Origin: Rosa chinensis
Lineage: Eukaryota > Streptophyta > Magnoliopsida > Rosales > Rosaceae
Direction: 5' to 3'
DNA length: 64,000 nucleotides
Assembly: GCF_002994745.2 (NCBI RefSeq)
Contig: NC_037090.1
Span: 31,850,501 to 31,914,500 of the forward strand
In this document: piece after piece, positions 43,299-55,894 of the stretch
Numbering within the stretch: the first letter of the stretch is position 1
Layout: every line of letters begins with the position of its first letter
Made by a program: the position numbers and the translations under genes
Notes under the pieces: generated by a model
Told to the model about the DNA's origin: nothing
Seen by the model: the letters and a program-made list of their open reading frames with translations, nothing else
Database searches by the model: none

Positions 43299-46200
43299 AT
43301 GTCAGACTTGAACGAGCTTGATTTTACTCCATTAGATTCTACGGGCACGGATATTTTCCTATGGGCTCATGTTGTTGAGCTCCACCTAATTGCCCTTGAT
43401 TTATTGCCAACAATCCAGGAGTCTTGTTCTAAAAGAACCACGCAAGGCCCTCAAACTGAGATAGATAATACCAGGGCATTTACCCTGATGAAGCGTCACC
43501 TGGAGATGGCTTTCCAGTTTGAGTACATGAATGAGGATACCGCTAAAAACTTTTGGGGTTGCACCTTGTAAACGTTTTAGTGACGTTCACGATTTTCCGA
43601 ACTTAGAAGCATGATGGAATAATATCCGCTTATCTAAACTCTGAAAGAGTTACGAAATATTGTTCGGAAGCACTTCGCATCAGATCATTAATGTATGACT
43701 GTAAAAATCACAAAAGAACAATTGATTGAGAAAACCCTAACATGACCATAGGGGTCATGACGTTGAGGGTATAAGGATTGGAATCCATGGCGCCACTTTT
43801 GGCCATGGTAACACTATTCCAATGCCATTGGTCCTAGGGACCATATGTATTGTGCCAATACACCTCAATCAAGAGAGCATCCGCTTCATGGTATTTTAAG
43901 GAGTACCTGATCAATGGTGATCAAGATATCGAGCTATGAAAGACTTTAAATCTGGCGATGAAGACAAAATGCAGCAGATTTTTATTTAGAATAGTCTTTT
44001 ATATTTTCCAAGAATCCTGTAATGGCAATATACCTTAATCAATAAATGACATTTTGTATTAACTCTTTCTTATGTGGCGCATCTAATTAAATATGATGTC
44101 TAGGAAAGTAATTGAGATTAGTGGTATTTAAGAGAGCCTTGCTCCACCGACATCTCTCTCTACTTCCCTGATCATATTTGATTAGAGTTACCAAATAGAT
44201 AGGGTGACTATGATTTGTCTACGATTTGATTTTATTTTGGATTAGATAAATGGTCACGAAACTTTAATGTAATCATTGGCTATTATTAATAAAGTATCAA
44301 TTTATTTTATCTCATGTCATAGACATATTTTTCGAACTTTATTATTTCAAAGATATAAGAGCCAATGGTTTTCATGTGGAAACACGTTGTGAGAAAGGAC
44401 ACTAAAGAAAATATACCATTCTTGCAGAGAATCCAAGGTGATATTTGTGGACCTATTCAACTACCATGCGGACCATTTAGATATTTTATGGTGTTGGTTA
44501 ATGCATCAACACGCTGGTCACATGTCATGCTATTGTTCACTCAGAACGCTGCATTTGCTAAACTCCTTGCCCAAATTATTAAGTTAAGGGCTCACCACCC
44601 TGATCATCCTATTAAGTCTATAAGATTAGACAACGCTGGGGAGTTTACATAAAAAAACTTTTGATGATTATTGCATGTCCATTGGGATTGATGTTGAACA
44701 TCCAGTTCCTCATGTTCACACCCAAAATGGTCTCGCAGAAGCCGCCATTAAACGACTACAAATGGTCGCTAGAGCATTGGTAATGCGCACCAATCTCCCT
44801 ATTTCTGCTTGGGGCTATGCAATATTGCATGCAGCTGTGCTTATTCGTCTGAGGCCTACTGCCACTCAACCATTTTCTGCATCCCAGATGGTGACTGGGT
44901 ATGAGCCTGATGTCTCACACTTACGCATATTTGGGTGTGCAGTTTATGTGCCAATTGCGCCACAACGCACTAAAATGGGTCCTCAAAGACGACTAGGCAT
45001 TTATGTTGGATATGATTCTCCAACTATTGTCCGCTACTTAGAACCCTTGACAGGCGATCTCTTTACCGCTAGATTTGCGGATTGGCACTTCGATGAGACA
45101 GTCTTCCCGTCGTTAGGGGGAGATAAGAACATAAATGTTCAACAGGAACGACATGAATTGTCGTGGTCTGTCCCCACTCTGTCTCATCTTGATCCCTGAA
45201 CCGCACAGTCTGAAATTGAAGTGTGGAGAATTCTTAATCTTCATAACGTAGTAGAATCGATGCCTGATGCGTTTTCTAATATCGTTAAAGTGACGAGATC
45301 ACACATACCTGCTGCAAACGTGCCTGCAAGGATTGATGTCCCTAAAATTAGAGGACATGACGCCACCTTAAGAGTACATGAGTATGGCGCCAACGTCCCC
45401 ACCCTTGGTGACGTTGTGGCAAGGCCTACAGCTCTTGCCAAGAAGATCGGGAGGCCCATAGGTTTGATGGATTCTCGCCCAAGAAAGAAAGCGAGTTTGG
45501 CACAAAATAATCCATTAATCATCGACGTAAATAATCTATCTCATGAGAATATTCCGGATTATGGTTATGTCCAAGAGACATCATTGGGGGACGCTCCAAT
45601 GTTAAGAACCAATTCCAGAGAATAGGGAGATCTCCATGAATTACACTAGTGTACATGAGATGATGGATAGAAATTCTATGGCTATTGATGATGCATTTGC
45701 ATGTCATATTGCAAAAAGAATTATAGAATATGATGATATCGAACCTCGCTCTGTCGAACAATGTCAACGAATAGCGGATTGGCCCAAATGGAAAGATGCG
45801 ATCTAGGCTGAATTGGATTCTCTAATAAAGAGATAGGTGTTTGGGCCCATAACGCAGACACCCCCAGATGTAAAACCTGTTGCCATAAATGGGTCTTTGT
45901 TAGAAAGTGTAATGAGAAAAATGAGGTGGTTAGATATAAAGCTCGCCTCATGGCGCAAGGTTTCTCACAACGCCCTTGAATCGACTACGAGGAGACATAT
46001 TCTTCCGTAATGGACGTTATAACGTTCCGCTACCTTGTCAGTTTGGTAGTTTCCTAAAAGCTTGACGTGCAGCTTATGGATGTGGTTAAAGCATATCTCT
46101 ATGGGGATCTAGATTCAGAGATATATATGAAGGTTCCAGATGGAATTCAATTACCCAAATCAAGTGGTTCTAAACCATGGAGCGCATTTTCAATAAGATT

Positions 46201-47485
46201 AAAAGGCTCACTATATGGATTAAAACAATCCGGACGGATGTGGTATAACCGTCTAAGTGACTACTTGATTGGGAAGGGATATATTAATAACAAAATATGC
46301 CCATGCGTGTTCATTAAAAGAACAAGTTCCAGATTTGCAATCGTAGCAGTTTATGTCGATGACATGAACCTAATTGGAACTCTAGATGAGTTAAAGGAAA
46401 CTGCTACATATTTGAAATCCGAATTTGAGATGAAAGATCTTGGGAAAACACGGTTTTGTCTCGGTTTAGAACTCGAGCACCGTAGTGATGGGATTTTGAT
46501 CCATCAGTCTGCATATACTCAGAAAATTCTAAGGCACTTTAATGAAGATAAAGCAAAGCCTGTGAGTACTTCCATGATCGGTCGTAGTCTTGAGCCCGGA
46601 AAATATCCGTTTCGCCCAAAGGATGAGGACGAAGAATCACTAGAGGCCGAAATGCCATATTTAAGTGCAATAGGCGCATTATTGTACTTAGCTCAATGCA
46701 CAAGACCGGACATCTCCTTCGCAGTGAACTTGTTAGCTCGATATAGCTCTGCACCAACACGCCGCCATTGGATTGGTGTAAAGACAATCTTTCGATACCT
46801 ACGAGGTATGATTGATATGGGCCTATTCTATCCCTACAGAGAGAAAAGGAATGACGGAAATTTGGGATCGGACCCTAAAAAGGTAAAAAGCCACCGTCCA
46901 AGAGATTGGTCGTCGGCCATGTTGCCGGCGCCGTCCATGGTGGCCGGCATCCTCCTACTCCCCTCCATCAAAACGACAATGATATTTTGATGGGTTTTGC
47001 TGATGCAGGGTACCTCTCTGACCCTCACAAAGGTCGCTCCCAAACGGGTTATGTCTTTACCATGGGAAGCACTGCGATATCTTGGAGGTCTACAAAACAG
47101 ACCCTTGTTGCAACTTCTTCAAATCACGCAGAAATTATTGCTTTACATGAAGTTGTGCGTGAATGTATATGGTTAAGGTCTGTGATTAGACATACAAGGA
47201 AGTTGTGGTTTGAAGTCTGCCACAGATGAACCTACATGCATTTATGAGGATAAGACAGCTTGTATAGAGCAAATGAAGTTAGGTTTCATCAAGGGCGACA
47301 ACACCAAGCATATATCGCCTAAATTCTTTTATAATCAGCAACAACAAACACTTCTAAAGATCGAAGTGAATCAAATCCGATCAGAGGATAATGTAGCGGA
47401 CTTATTCACTAAGTCGTTACCTAAATCCACCTTCGAGAAACATCTGAAGAGCATCGGATTGAGAAAGTTATCTAAACTCCCATGA
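43299..47485 (+). pseudogene. Broken copia gag-pol
   Basis: The pieces lie in several frames. A gag start is at 43299 (MSDLNELDF). Part of integrase is at 44365-45199 (GDICGP, RLDNAGEF, then after a frame change NGLAEAAIKRL). Reverse transcriptase is at about 46067-46830 (LMDVVKAYLYGDL, YVDDMNLIG). RNase H is at about 46985-47480 (GFADAGYLSDPHKGRSQTGY, SSNHAEIIALHE). AT-rich sequence without coding sign (43970-44345) replaces the gag zinc knuckle, protease and N-terminal integrase. A GC-rich insert (about 46880-46980) lies between RT and RNase H. Stops and frameshifts are frequent. No protein is expected. Confidence 0.92.
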
Positions 47486-47683
47486 TTGTAGCAATCAGGG
47501 GGAGATATCGACATCAGGGGGAGTTATGATGTCTACATGTTCAATCTCGAATAATAGAGGATGTATTGTACTCTTTTTCTCCTCCTCGAGCTTGTTTTTG
47601 TCCCACAGGGTTTTTCACTCAAGCAAGGTTTTTAACGAGGCAATGGAAGCGTCATCACCAAGTTTGAGCGGCACAAGGGGGAG

Positions 47684-47894
47684 TGTTGAAGGAAAATTAG
47701 TTTTATGTGTGCCTAATCAAACTAGGAGTAGTAATAGGAGAGAAGGTTCTAGAATTTCTAGTCCTACTCGGATTAGTTTTCCTTTTAACATTAGAACTTG
47801 TACTTTGTAATCCCTATATATAGGGCTCCTATTCTCAATAATAATAGACACAATTCTCTCATATTTCTCTCTCGAATTCTCTTTTCCTTAAACA
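47684..47894 (+). repeat. 3' LTR of the copia element
   Basis: 211 bp, about 95% identical to the 5' LTR by hand count. Confidence 0.95.
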
Positions 47895-47899
47895 GAAAT

Positions 47900-48110
47900 T
47901 TCAATATTTACAAAAATATCATTGTGTTTTTTATTTTTATTATTTATAATAATGGCACCGCATTCAAACAGCTAATGTCATTCCTGAAAAGCAATCGTCA
48001 ATGAACAGAAAACACTACTGCCAATGAACCGAAAAATTATTGACATTCTCTAGAAAAGCTGTCATCATCCTTCGAAATGGCTATTGTCGTTCTTCATAAA
48101 AGTTATAATA
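47900..48110. other. AT-rich intergenic DNA
   Basis: No gene or repeat ends are recognised. Confidence 0.5.
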
Positions 48111-48111
48111 T

Positions 48112-49112
48112 CCAAATTACCCCCAAACTTTTCTTATGGCTGGCGATTTACCCCCAGACATTTCAATTTTGATTATTTACACCCTCACTTTTCTAAATGT
48201 TGCCAATTTACACCCTATAGTTAAATTTTAGACTTCCATCCAATTTCTCGGTTAATTCGGGTTGCATGTGAGGGGCCTTTTTGTCTCTGCAATTGTCACC
48301 CAAAAAAAAAATCAAGAAAAAAACACAAAATTACCTTGTTAAAAAATAAAAAATAAAATATTGTTATTCATCTCCCACAATTTGTTTTTTTTTTTCCCTC
48401 AGCCTCTCATCTTCTTCTCTATCTATCTCTCAATTATCTTCTTCTCAGCATGGCCTCTTCTTCTATGTTCCTTTTATCGAGATCAATATAACACAATCCC
48501 AACTTGAATCAATCAAGATGACCCTCATATGCTTGCTGTAATTTTAATTTTCATATTCCATACTATAAATATTTTAGTTCGATGGCTTCTCAATCTTATA
48601 CACAATACAAACCCCTCCAACTGGAAACATGGAAGATCAAATTCTCATATGAATGTTTAAAATATTAATGACCAGTCCGGCTTTCAAAGAAAAAGAAAAC
48701 TAGAAACTTAAATGATCAAAGACCGTTTCTCCTTTAGTGATATGATCATCCAATCATTTGATGTGACTAGCAAATATTAATTAAGCGATCAGTTGCAAGC
48801 TAACGATCAATCTTAAAATAAAGGGAGTGAAGAAGAAGAAGAGATGGACAATGAAGAAGCGACATAGGGCAAGTTTTTTATTTTTCTTTGACTATGAGTT
48901 GGTTTGTTTAATTTTTTTTTTTTTTGATGATAGTTGAAAAGACAAAAAATCCCCTCACGTGCTAACCAAGTTAACGGAAAATTGGATGGAAAGTCCAAAA
49001 AATAACGATAGGGTGTAAATCGGCAACAATTAGAAAAGTGAGGGTGTAGATAATCAAAATTAAAATGTCAGGGGGTAAATCGGCAGCAATGGGAAAAGTC
49101 AGGATAATTTGG
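48112..49112. mobile_element. Long inverted-repeat DNA element, about 1 kb
   Basis: The left arm (48112-48286) and right arm (48941-49112) are inverted copies over about 175 bases, with shared words GATTTACCCCC, TTTGATTATYTACACCCTCA and GATTTACACCCTAT. The interior has CT-rich and T-rich tracts and no transposase. Long arms suggest a Mutator-like or foldback element; no target duplication could be matched, so the class is open. Confidence 0.75.
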
Positions 49113-49988
49113 CTATTTTGCCAACATTTTTTGAAAAACTACTACCCATAAAGTTATTGCCGAAAACTGGATAGTTATTGTCCTTATCCCAAAAAACACT
49201 ATAGTCATTCATAAAAATAGTTTTTTTTTTTTTTTTTTTTTTAAAGTTACTACCACAGATTGAAAAGTAGCTAGATAACAGAAAAAACTATTGTCCCAAC
49301 AAAAAAACTATTGACCTATTTTCAATTCAAACCCGACTTGGCCAGATCTTCATCGTCCTACCACCTTTCGATGGCAAAACGGTACATGTGTGTTCCTCTC
49401 ACTAGTATGTCCATGGATTGTCCATCCAATCAATGTTAACGACATATCGAGTCTTGAAAGCTCATAATTCTCTAATATTTTTTTGCCATTTTTCGGTAAC
49501 TCTGGTCATCTCTAGAACCAATTCAACTATGAAACCAAACATTTACTAGTTTCATGAGACATCTGTTAAGACACTTTAAAATAGCAATTTTTTTTCCAGG
49601 GATAATATTGTTATAGAGGCAAAAACCTAAAGACAAGCACATAAGGGAAGCAAACTACAAGGATAAGCAAAAAATAGTGTTGGCATGACAACCAAAGCAA
49701 AAAGCACCACGTCAGTCGGCAAAAAAAAAAACTAAACAAAAACCTTTATTCCAAAACACAGAGAACAGAGAGGTTGGTAGTTGATTCACCTATTCTTGGC
49801 ATTGCAACCTCTATATGGCAACCGTCGTGCCTGCTCATTGTCAAATAAAGGCTCGGTCCTTGAGTTTCCGACCGTCAAGAGTGCATTATACAATTTATTA
49901 GAATTAAAATGAGTGATAACACATCGGGATTAGCTATACCTGTATTATAAATTGCAGAGCACCTCATCTGCCAAATTTAAAATAAGAG
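49113..49988. other. AT-rich intergenic DNA
   Basis: Homopolymer runs (T at 49219-49242) and no coding sequence. Nothing else is seen. Confidence 0.5.
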
Positions 49989-49997
49989 AAAACTTAA

Positions 49998-50326
49998 GGG
50001 TGGTTCTAGTTAGACCTCCAATTTTTTTCCAATTATTAATTGACTTATTCATATTAAGATCAAGAACCAACCATCTGATTAATTTTGGTGGAGGAGAGAC
50101 CTACTCATAAGAAAGCAATGTCATGTGATTTTAATTCATTTTTCTTCTCGTGGTTGAAGATAGAGATAAAAAGTAGAATAATAGATTGTTGTATCTCATG
50201 TTCAGGGCATTTTGGTAAAAATAAAGAGGTCTACTTAGCTTTTCAAGTATTCTAAAAAGTAAATTAGAGGTGTACTAAGTATGAGAGGTCCAAATAGCAA
50301 ATTTGGAAGTCAAACTAGAACCACCC
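49998..50326. mobile_element. 329-bp MITE with 9-bp duplication
   Basis: The ends GGGTGGTTCTAGTT and AACTAGAACCACCC are perfect inverted repeats of 14 bases, with further partial pairing. It is flanked by AAAACTTAA (49989-49997) and AAAACCTAA (50327-50335), a 9-bp duplication with one change, which fits a Mutator-type MITE. Confidence 0.85.
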
Positions 50327-50335
50327 AAAACCTAA

Positions 50336-52260
50336 TTGAGAGATAAAAAAAATCTCTGATCTTGGTGAGATGTGATCCTTCTTCCATGATCTTTAAGATC
50401 CAATAGTCAATGATAGAGATGTTTTCTTTCCTAGGGTGGTAACCAATGGAACTACCAAACCAAGCTCTTTTAACCCGAGGGCATAGAAATAGGCAAAACA
50501 CGAGAGGGCATTAATGATTGCTCTCCAAAAAAGTTCGAAAGTTTTGGAACCAAACATAAACTTTCAAATTATATCCCGAGACCTTAGCATAAATAGTATG
50601 AGAAAATGAAGGTTTCACATCATCTAGGGAGTTGATGACATAAGACAAATAGTGGTAACAATTTTAACTTTGTAATTCCTTGACTTTTATGGGGCCTGAT
50701 TAAGCAATCTTCCTTGTTATAATCCCCGAGAGGAACCAACTTATGACTTGATTACTTGAATGTTGATTATATCCAAGAAAGGTTCAATATGCTATATTTT
50801 TCAACATTGACATTTTTAATCCAAAAGCTAGTGAACATCAAGGGGTGTGAAACGATTTCGGGTGCTAATAGGCATTTCCCCACTTGATTTAGACACCCAT
50901 TGATTTGACCAAACATCCACAGACTCATTGTTGATTTGCTAGGACTAATGTTGAGTGAGTTTCCCTTCTCTCGAGAAAGCTATTCCAAACCATGAAGGTT
51001 TTACATCTAGGAAGGAGGAGTTTGAGAAATATTAACCTTTGATGACTGACAACCTATAGCACATCAAGTTTTTCAAGATACGCCACCACTGCTTAGTGTT
51101 AACCGAATTGCTACCCTCAAGTAAGTGGTACGAGTAGTAGTATAAGGATTTAAGAAAGGTTGTCAAACACACTAGAATTGGATTCCTTTCACTAGTTAAA
51201 GTGTGAATCTAAGGAGAGTTGGATTATGCAAATGTACGAACAATTACAAACCTAGGTTTACAACAAAGTCTAGTTTCATAGTGAGTATGTGCATTGTGGT
51301 GGTAGTGATATCCTTTGTTTGATTGAATGGTGAATCAAAATTAAACTAAATGAATCAAATGTAATTATGTAAACTAAGATACACTAAACTAAAGTATTGG
51401 TCAAATTAATGAAAGTTAGGGTTTGAATTGTCTACTACTAACCTCCATTGAAATGTATGTCAATATGAATGATGTTAAGTCAATTAACCAATTTCTCTTA
51501 TTGTATCTCTCTCAGGTATGGCAATTGACATGCTCATTTTATGATATCAAGAAACCCCTCTTGGGTGTGGTACTTATCTATTTAAGTTATGCATTTCAAT
51601 CTGGTCAAGTATCTAGTGCATTACCCTAAGTGGATAAAGCTTGGAGATGAAGAAATTATACAAACTAACCAAGCTTATCTCTAAGTGATCGTAATTGACA
51701 ACCCTATATACACACATGGTGTACTTTTATGCTTTAGCAATCAAAGGTTGCCAATATCTTAACATTATACTAGAACATGGCAAATACACATACTCAAATT
51801 GGTAAAGTCTAAGTATATGTATTTAAATCTTGAAGTAGCTTGTAGGCATGTTAAAAAAAAATAGCATCACGTTATATTATAGTATCATTCCATACAAGAT
51901 TGTCAGGGCTTTCAAACTTTGCCCAATAAAGTGGTTACTCACTCATAATCATACAAATTAGCATCAAATCTATTATCTACAGCAAGGTAAACTGAAGAGT
52001 TAAGAAAAGAATATACTAGTTGAAGCATGAAAAATTGATGGCTAGCTCCTCCTTGATGTTCAACCTTCAATGCTTTGTAGATCATCCTTGATGGTAGAAT
52101 GAATAGATTATGAGCTTCTTTATGACGATGAACAAAATTGTGATGAAGATATGATGCTCATTTGACTAAATTTGAGTGGTAGTGATGGAGTAGTGGTGGT
52201 GATGATGAAGTTTATGGTGGTGGAAGATGGTAGTTGTGGTGGTGGTAGTGATGGAGTTTG
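50336..52260. other. AT-rich intergenic DNA without recognised genes
   Basis: About 1.9 kb with short frames only and no domain. A GGTGGTGATGATG-type run (52180-52255) lies next to the solo LTR. Confidence 0.5.
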
Positions 52261-52265
52261 ACTAG

Positions 52266-52745
52266 TGTACCTACATGTGCCCGAACGAGCATAATTACCA
52301 AAGGTACCGACTCCCACCAAAGGGGTGACCTGCGAAGGCACGGCCAGGCGGGCTACTGCTCGAGCCCTGGATCGCCCCCATATCACCGCTGATGCGCCGC
52401 CACACGCTGCGTCAAGATAGCATCAGAAGCTCCAGACGCTGGGAATCGAAGCACATCAGTCCCACATCGGAAACAAGAAGAAGATCAACCTTCTCCTCAC
52501 CTATAAAATGTTATCTCCTCTCTCCTCATTAATTACGCATTTACTACTCATCTATTGCTATGCTGCCCATATACAGTGACTGACTTAGGCATCGGAGAAG
52601 TGAAGACCGCCCAACGCGGTCTCCCTCTGACGCCCTGTCTCTCGTGTTGCAGCAAGCGGAAGTCATCTTATCCTCGGAGTAGTGGTCCGCCCACCGGACT
52701 TGCGTTAAACGAAGAATTGGCTACCGCTGGACTTAAGCATTAACA
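52266..52745 (+). mobile_element. Solo LTR related to the Tat gypsy element
   Basis: It starts TGTACCTACATGTG and ends GCATTAACA, and is flanked by the 5-bp repeat ACTAG (52261-52265 and 52746-52750). Compared with the minus-strand Tat LTR, the start (TGTACATACATGTG), the TATA region (CACCTATAAAA), a central GACTTAGGCATCGGAGA-type block and the end match, with much divergence between. It is in + orientation, opposite to the full element. It is an older relative reduced by LTR recombination. Confidence 0.88.
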
Positions 52746-52750
52746 ACTAG

Positions 52751-53433
52751 TATAACTTTAAATTGTGGAATGTGGAGTGTGTAAAGAAGAGAAAAGATGT
52801 AATGAAGATGGTTGTTAAGTATGGGGACATGAATGTGGACAAACAGGAGAGTTGAGAGAATTTATCATCTCTCTCTTGGACAAAGAAGAGGAAAAGAATG
52901 GAAAACATAGTAAGGTCTTAATGGCATGAAGTAAGGAGCAGATGATGACACAAAAGTGAAGGCAAGCTGATTACATGGAATGGATGTAGGTTATTACCCA
53001 ATGAGTAATAAGATGGGTGCTAAAGCAAAATGAAAAGTCTCCTCTTTCTTACTCCTCCTTTGCTCCTCCGTGAATATGATTGAAAAAGACATTGCACCAC
53101 CATGAGTGGTGGTTATCCGCCACTCGTGCTGTCATTTGTGGTGGTTCGCTGGAATCTGAGATTTTACTCTTTGCTCCACATCAGACCGTCATTCTTCTTT
53201 GCTCTGAATCTCAATTTAAAAGCTCCGACATAGATTTTTCCTTCCCTTTTGCAGTGCTTCCTAAATAACAAGAAAATGCTTCACTCTTGATGATTCTATC
53301 TCTTACACAAGCAACAATCTGCCCCTTCATCTTTACCTAATGTGATGGAAGACTAAGATAAGTCCTAAGTTTTGTAGCAATAAGGATACTAAGGAAGTTG
53401 GCCAAATTTAACCTAAACTTTAGAAGGAGTATT

Positions 53434-53469
<36 letters not shown>

Positions 53470-53901
53470 ACTGAATGCTTGGCGGTAGTTTAACATGATT
53501 GAATATAGGACTAATTTCATTTTACCTCACTGACATTGATAGCTAAAATCAATTGTGCTCCTACACTTCTAATTTCATTATATGTACCTATGTACTCTTC
53601 AATATTAATTAATGTCATCCAATTGTTAGTTTTTTTTTTTTTTTTGTACATTTTTTAGTAAATTGAAAACATAGCTGTAATGGGTTCTCTTGTAAGATGA
53701 TCATCCACTAATGTGACACGTAAAGTTATATTGTGTGTAACCAAAATATCAAAATATATTACATAATAGTTAGCAATAAAGCTAAGATTTGGATAAGATT
53801 GAATGATTGATTGAAATTGATAAGTACAATGGTGTGTAATAAAATTAGAAGAGGAGAAACATAAGTAATCTAGAGTATAAAAGTCAGGGAGGTAAACTAA
53901 A
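52751..53901. other. Intergenic DNA with a (GA)n microsatellite
   Basis: No gene. A perfect GA run of about 15 units is at 53436-53465. A frame at 53080-53268 has no recognisable domain. Confidence 0.55.
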
Positions 53902-53917
53902 ACTTCCCCTTCAACTT

Positions 53918-55262
53918 TTTTTTTTGATCAAATAAGAACTTCATTAATAATGAACTGCTTACAACGAGTTTTGGCGACATCTCTTACTCAGAAATGGCCA
54001 CTAGACTTCCCACTGGGAACTCTATATACTGACTCTAAACTTGCACTACAACTGTATGACAAGACAATAAACGCAGGAGCAGTAAATCCTTGACATCGCG
54101 CCTCTCGTCCAGCCAGTAAGAACTCTAAGACTAGACAACTCACTTGTGTCGACACGAACTCACCAACCAGAGTCCTCCTGACCAGCTTTTGATCGACCAA
54201 GCCAACACTCGTTGTGACCTAAACTCAACCAAAAGGATTGCCGGACATTCAGACCTGGGACTAAAGAAAACCCAACATCATCACCACCCTATTATCGACA
54301 CCATCCATCCACCACTGCTCCAAAACGCCATCGCCTCAGACCCGAGATCAAACAAGAACATTCCCACTAGAAAGCCAAGGATGATTGTCAATGCTAGTAT
54401 GCCACCGCCAGACAATTTCGTCACCACTGCTGACCTAACTCCAGAACAGGAACGACCTCTAGACCGCCAGATAGAAGATTGTCTATGCCAAAATTGCAGT
54501 GCACCCGACCCAACAGCTAACACTTAAGACAAAACAAAAGAAACCAAACCCTAAAAAGAAACCAAACCCTAAAGACTAGTGATAACTGCCCATCACCAAG
54601 GGCCCAACAAAATTAAACCCGACCCAACTGTATAATCACTGCAGCCCATTAGCTAGGCCGACAAACCTTGCACTAGACCCACCACCGTGGCATCACCGGT
54701 TCCGTCGTACTACCTCCAGCCAACCACCGCCCTAGTCAGTCCACCGCCAGCGCTCCACCATCGTCGCCCCACACACCAAGGTCTCCACCCAGGAGTGCTC
54801 GCAGAGAAAGCCGGAAAAGATCCCGTATAGCCTGGATCCGGGATGCTCTCACGAGCAGGCCGCGATGTCGACCTCAGCCACCACCCATCGAACGAAGGAG
54901 AACCCAGCCCTTTCGCCACAGCACCACCACCAAGCACCAGCCAGATTGCCCAGATCCGACCGCCCTCCATCATCAGTCCGACTAGAGCACCCGCGACCCA
55001 AACCAGATCCACCAATGGCAGCCACCATCCAAACCACATCCAACCACCGCTAGCAGCCATCAAGCATCGAAACGACTCACTCACACGTCAATAACGAACG
55101 GCGAGAAAGAAAACAACCCGTCCGACGACAACGTCGCAAGGACGTGCCGCCGGACGAGCACAAGAGAGAGTTGGGGGAGTCCTAGGCGCGTGCGGCGCGT
55201 TCTAGGGTTTACTATGAGTTTTATGAACTTTATCTAATGTTAGTAAAGTTAGTTTTTACAAC
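53918..55262 (-). mobile_element. Non-LTR retroposon on the minus strand, 1345 bp
   Basis: A 16-bp direct repeat ACTTCCCCTTCAACTT (53902-53917 and 55263-55278) flanks it. A T-run right after the left repeat is the oligo(A) tail of a minus-strand insertion. The 5' end is therefore at 55262. The GC-rich middle (54100-55190) has open stretches on both strands but no reverse transcriptase or endonuclease motif. It looks like a LINE-mobilised, truncated or non-autonomous copy. It ends 632 bases before the start codon of the PHD-finger gene. Confidence 0.85.
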
Positions 55263-55278
55263 ACTTCCCCTTCAACTT

Positions 55279-55894
55279 AAAAGATTGAAAATTACAAAAA
55301 AATTAGTCAAGTCAAGACAAAAGAAGAGACGAACGATGTTGAAAGGTAGAAACAAATTTAAAGACGTGCTTTAAGGCGAGAGATGCAAGTGTACAGAAAT
55401 GAAAATATCTACACAATTGAGAGTGAAATATGTAATTCTCTTTTTATGAGGTACTAAAATGAAAACGTCTAAACAGTTGAGAGGGGTAAACTGTAATTCT
55501 TTTTATTTACGTTAATTCCTGGACAAGAAAAGAGCACGCACGTGGTTTATATGACTCAGCACACAAAACAAAAAAAATTTCGTTTCCTTTTTTTCTGGAT
55601 CATTCCCTTAAATTTTAACCCCTTATTTTTCTCCGATCTCATCACCCCAACCGGTTTTTACACGATCCTCTCTTTTAAATTCAAATTCTTTTTAAAAATT
55701 TAAAAAAAAAATGGTGCTAATTTTTTATTTACAGAGATGACAGTGACGAGATGGAATTGATTTCTGAGACTTGTTGAAGAGAAGAAGAAGAAGAAGAAGA
55801 AGAAGCCCTAACATTCTCCCAATCACAGGAGCCAGTCTAGTTCGGTCCAGAACCTTCTAGGATATCACCGATCCCAGCCTCACGCGCCGCCGTG
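55279..55894 (+). promoter_or_regulatory. Promoter/5' leader region of the PHD-finger gene
   Basis: It includes a GAA run (55782-55805) and a short GC-richer leader just before the ATG. No certain TATA box is seen. Because of the retroposon at 53918-55262, the uninterrupted promoter is only about 0.6 kb. Confidence 0.45.

Larger units (their letters stand above)
42241..47894 (+). mobile_element. Ty1/copia LTR retrotransposon, degenerate, 5654 bp
   Basis: The 211-bp LTRs (42241-42451 and 47684-47894) start TGTTGAAGG and end TTAAACA, with a 5-bp duplication GAAAT outside (42236-42240 and 47895-47899). About 10 of 211 LTR positions differ, so the insertion is much older than the Tat element. 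A polypurine tract CAAGGGGGAG lies just before the 3' LTR. The sequence after the 5' LTR (CGTTATCAACACGAGCC) is not the usual TGGTATCAGAGC primer site. The body is short and broken, with protease and the front of integrase missing. Confidence 0.95.

Noticed and set aside
54144..55094. Several 60-130-codon frames on both strands in the minus-strand retroposon
   Set aside because: They overlap each other in a GC-rich region with few stops; none shows reverse transcriptase, endonuclease or other motifs.
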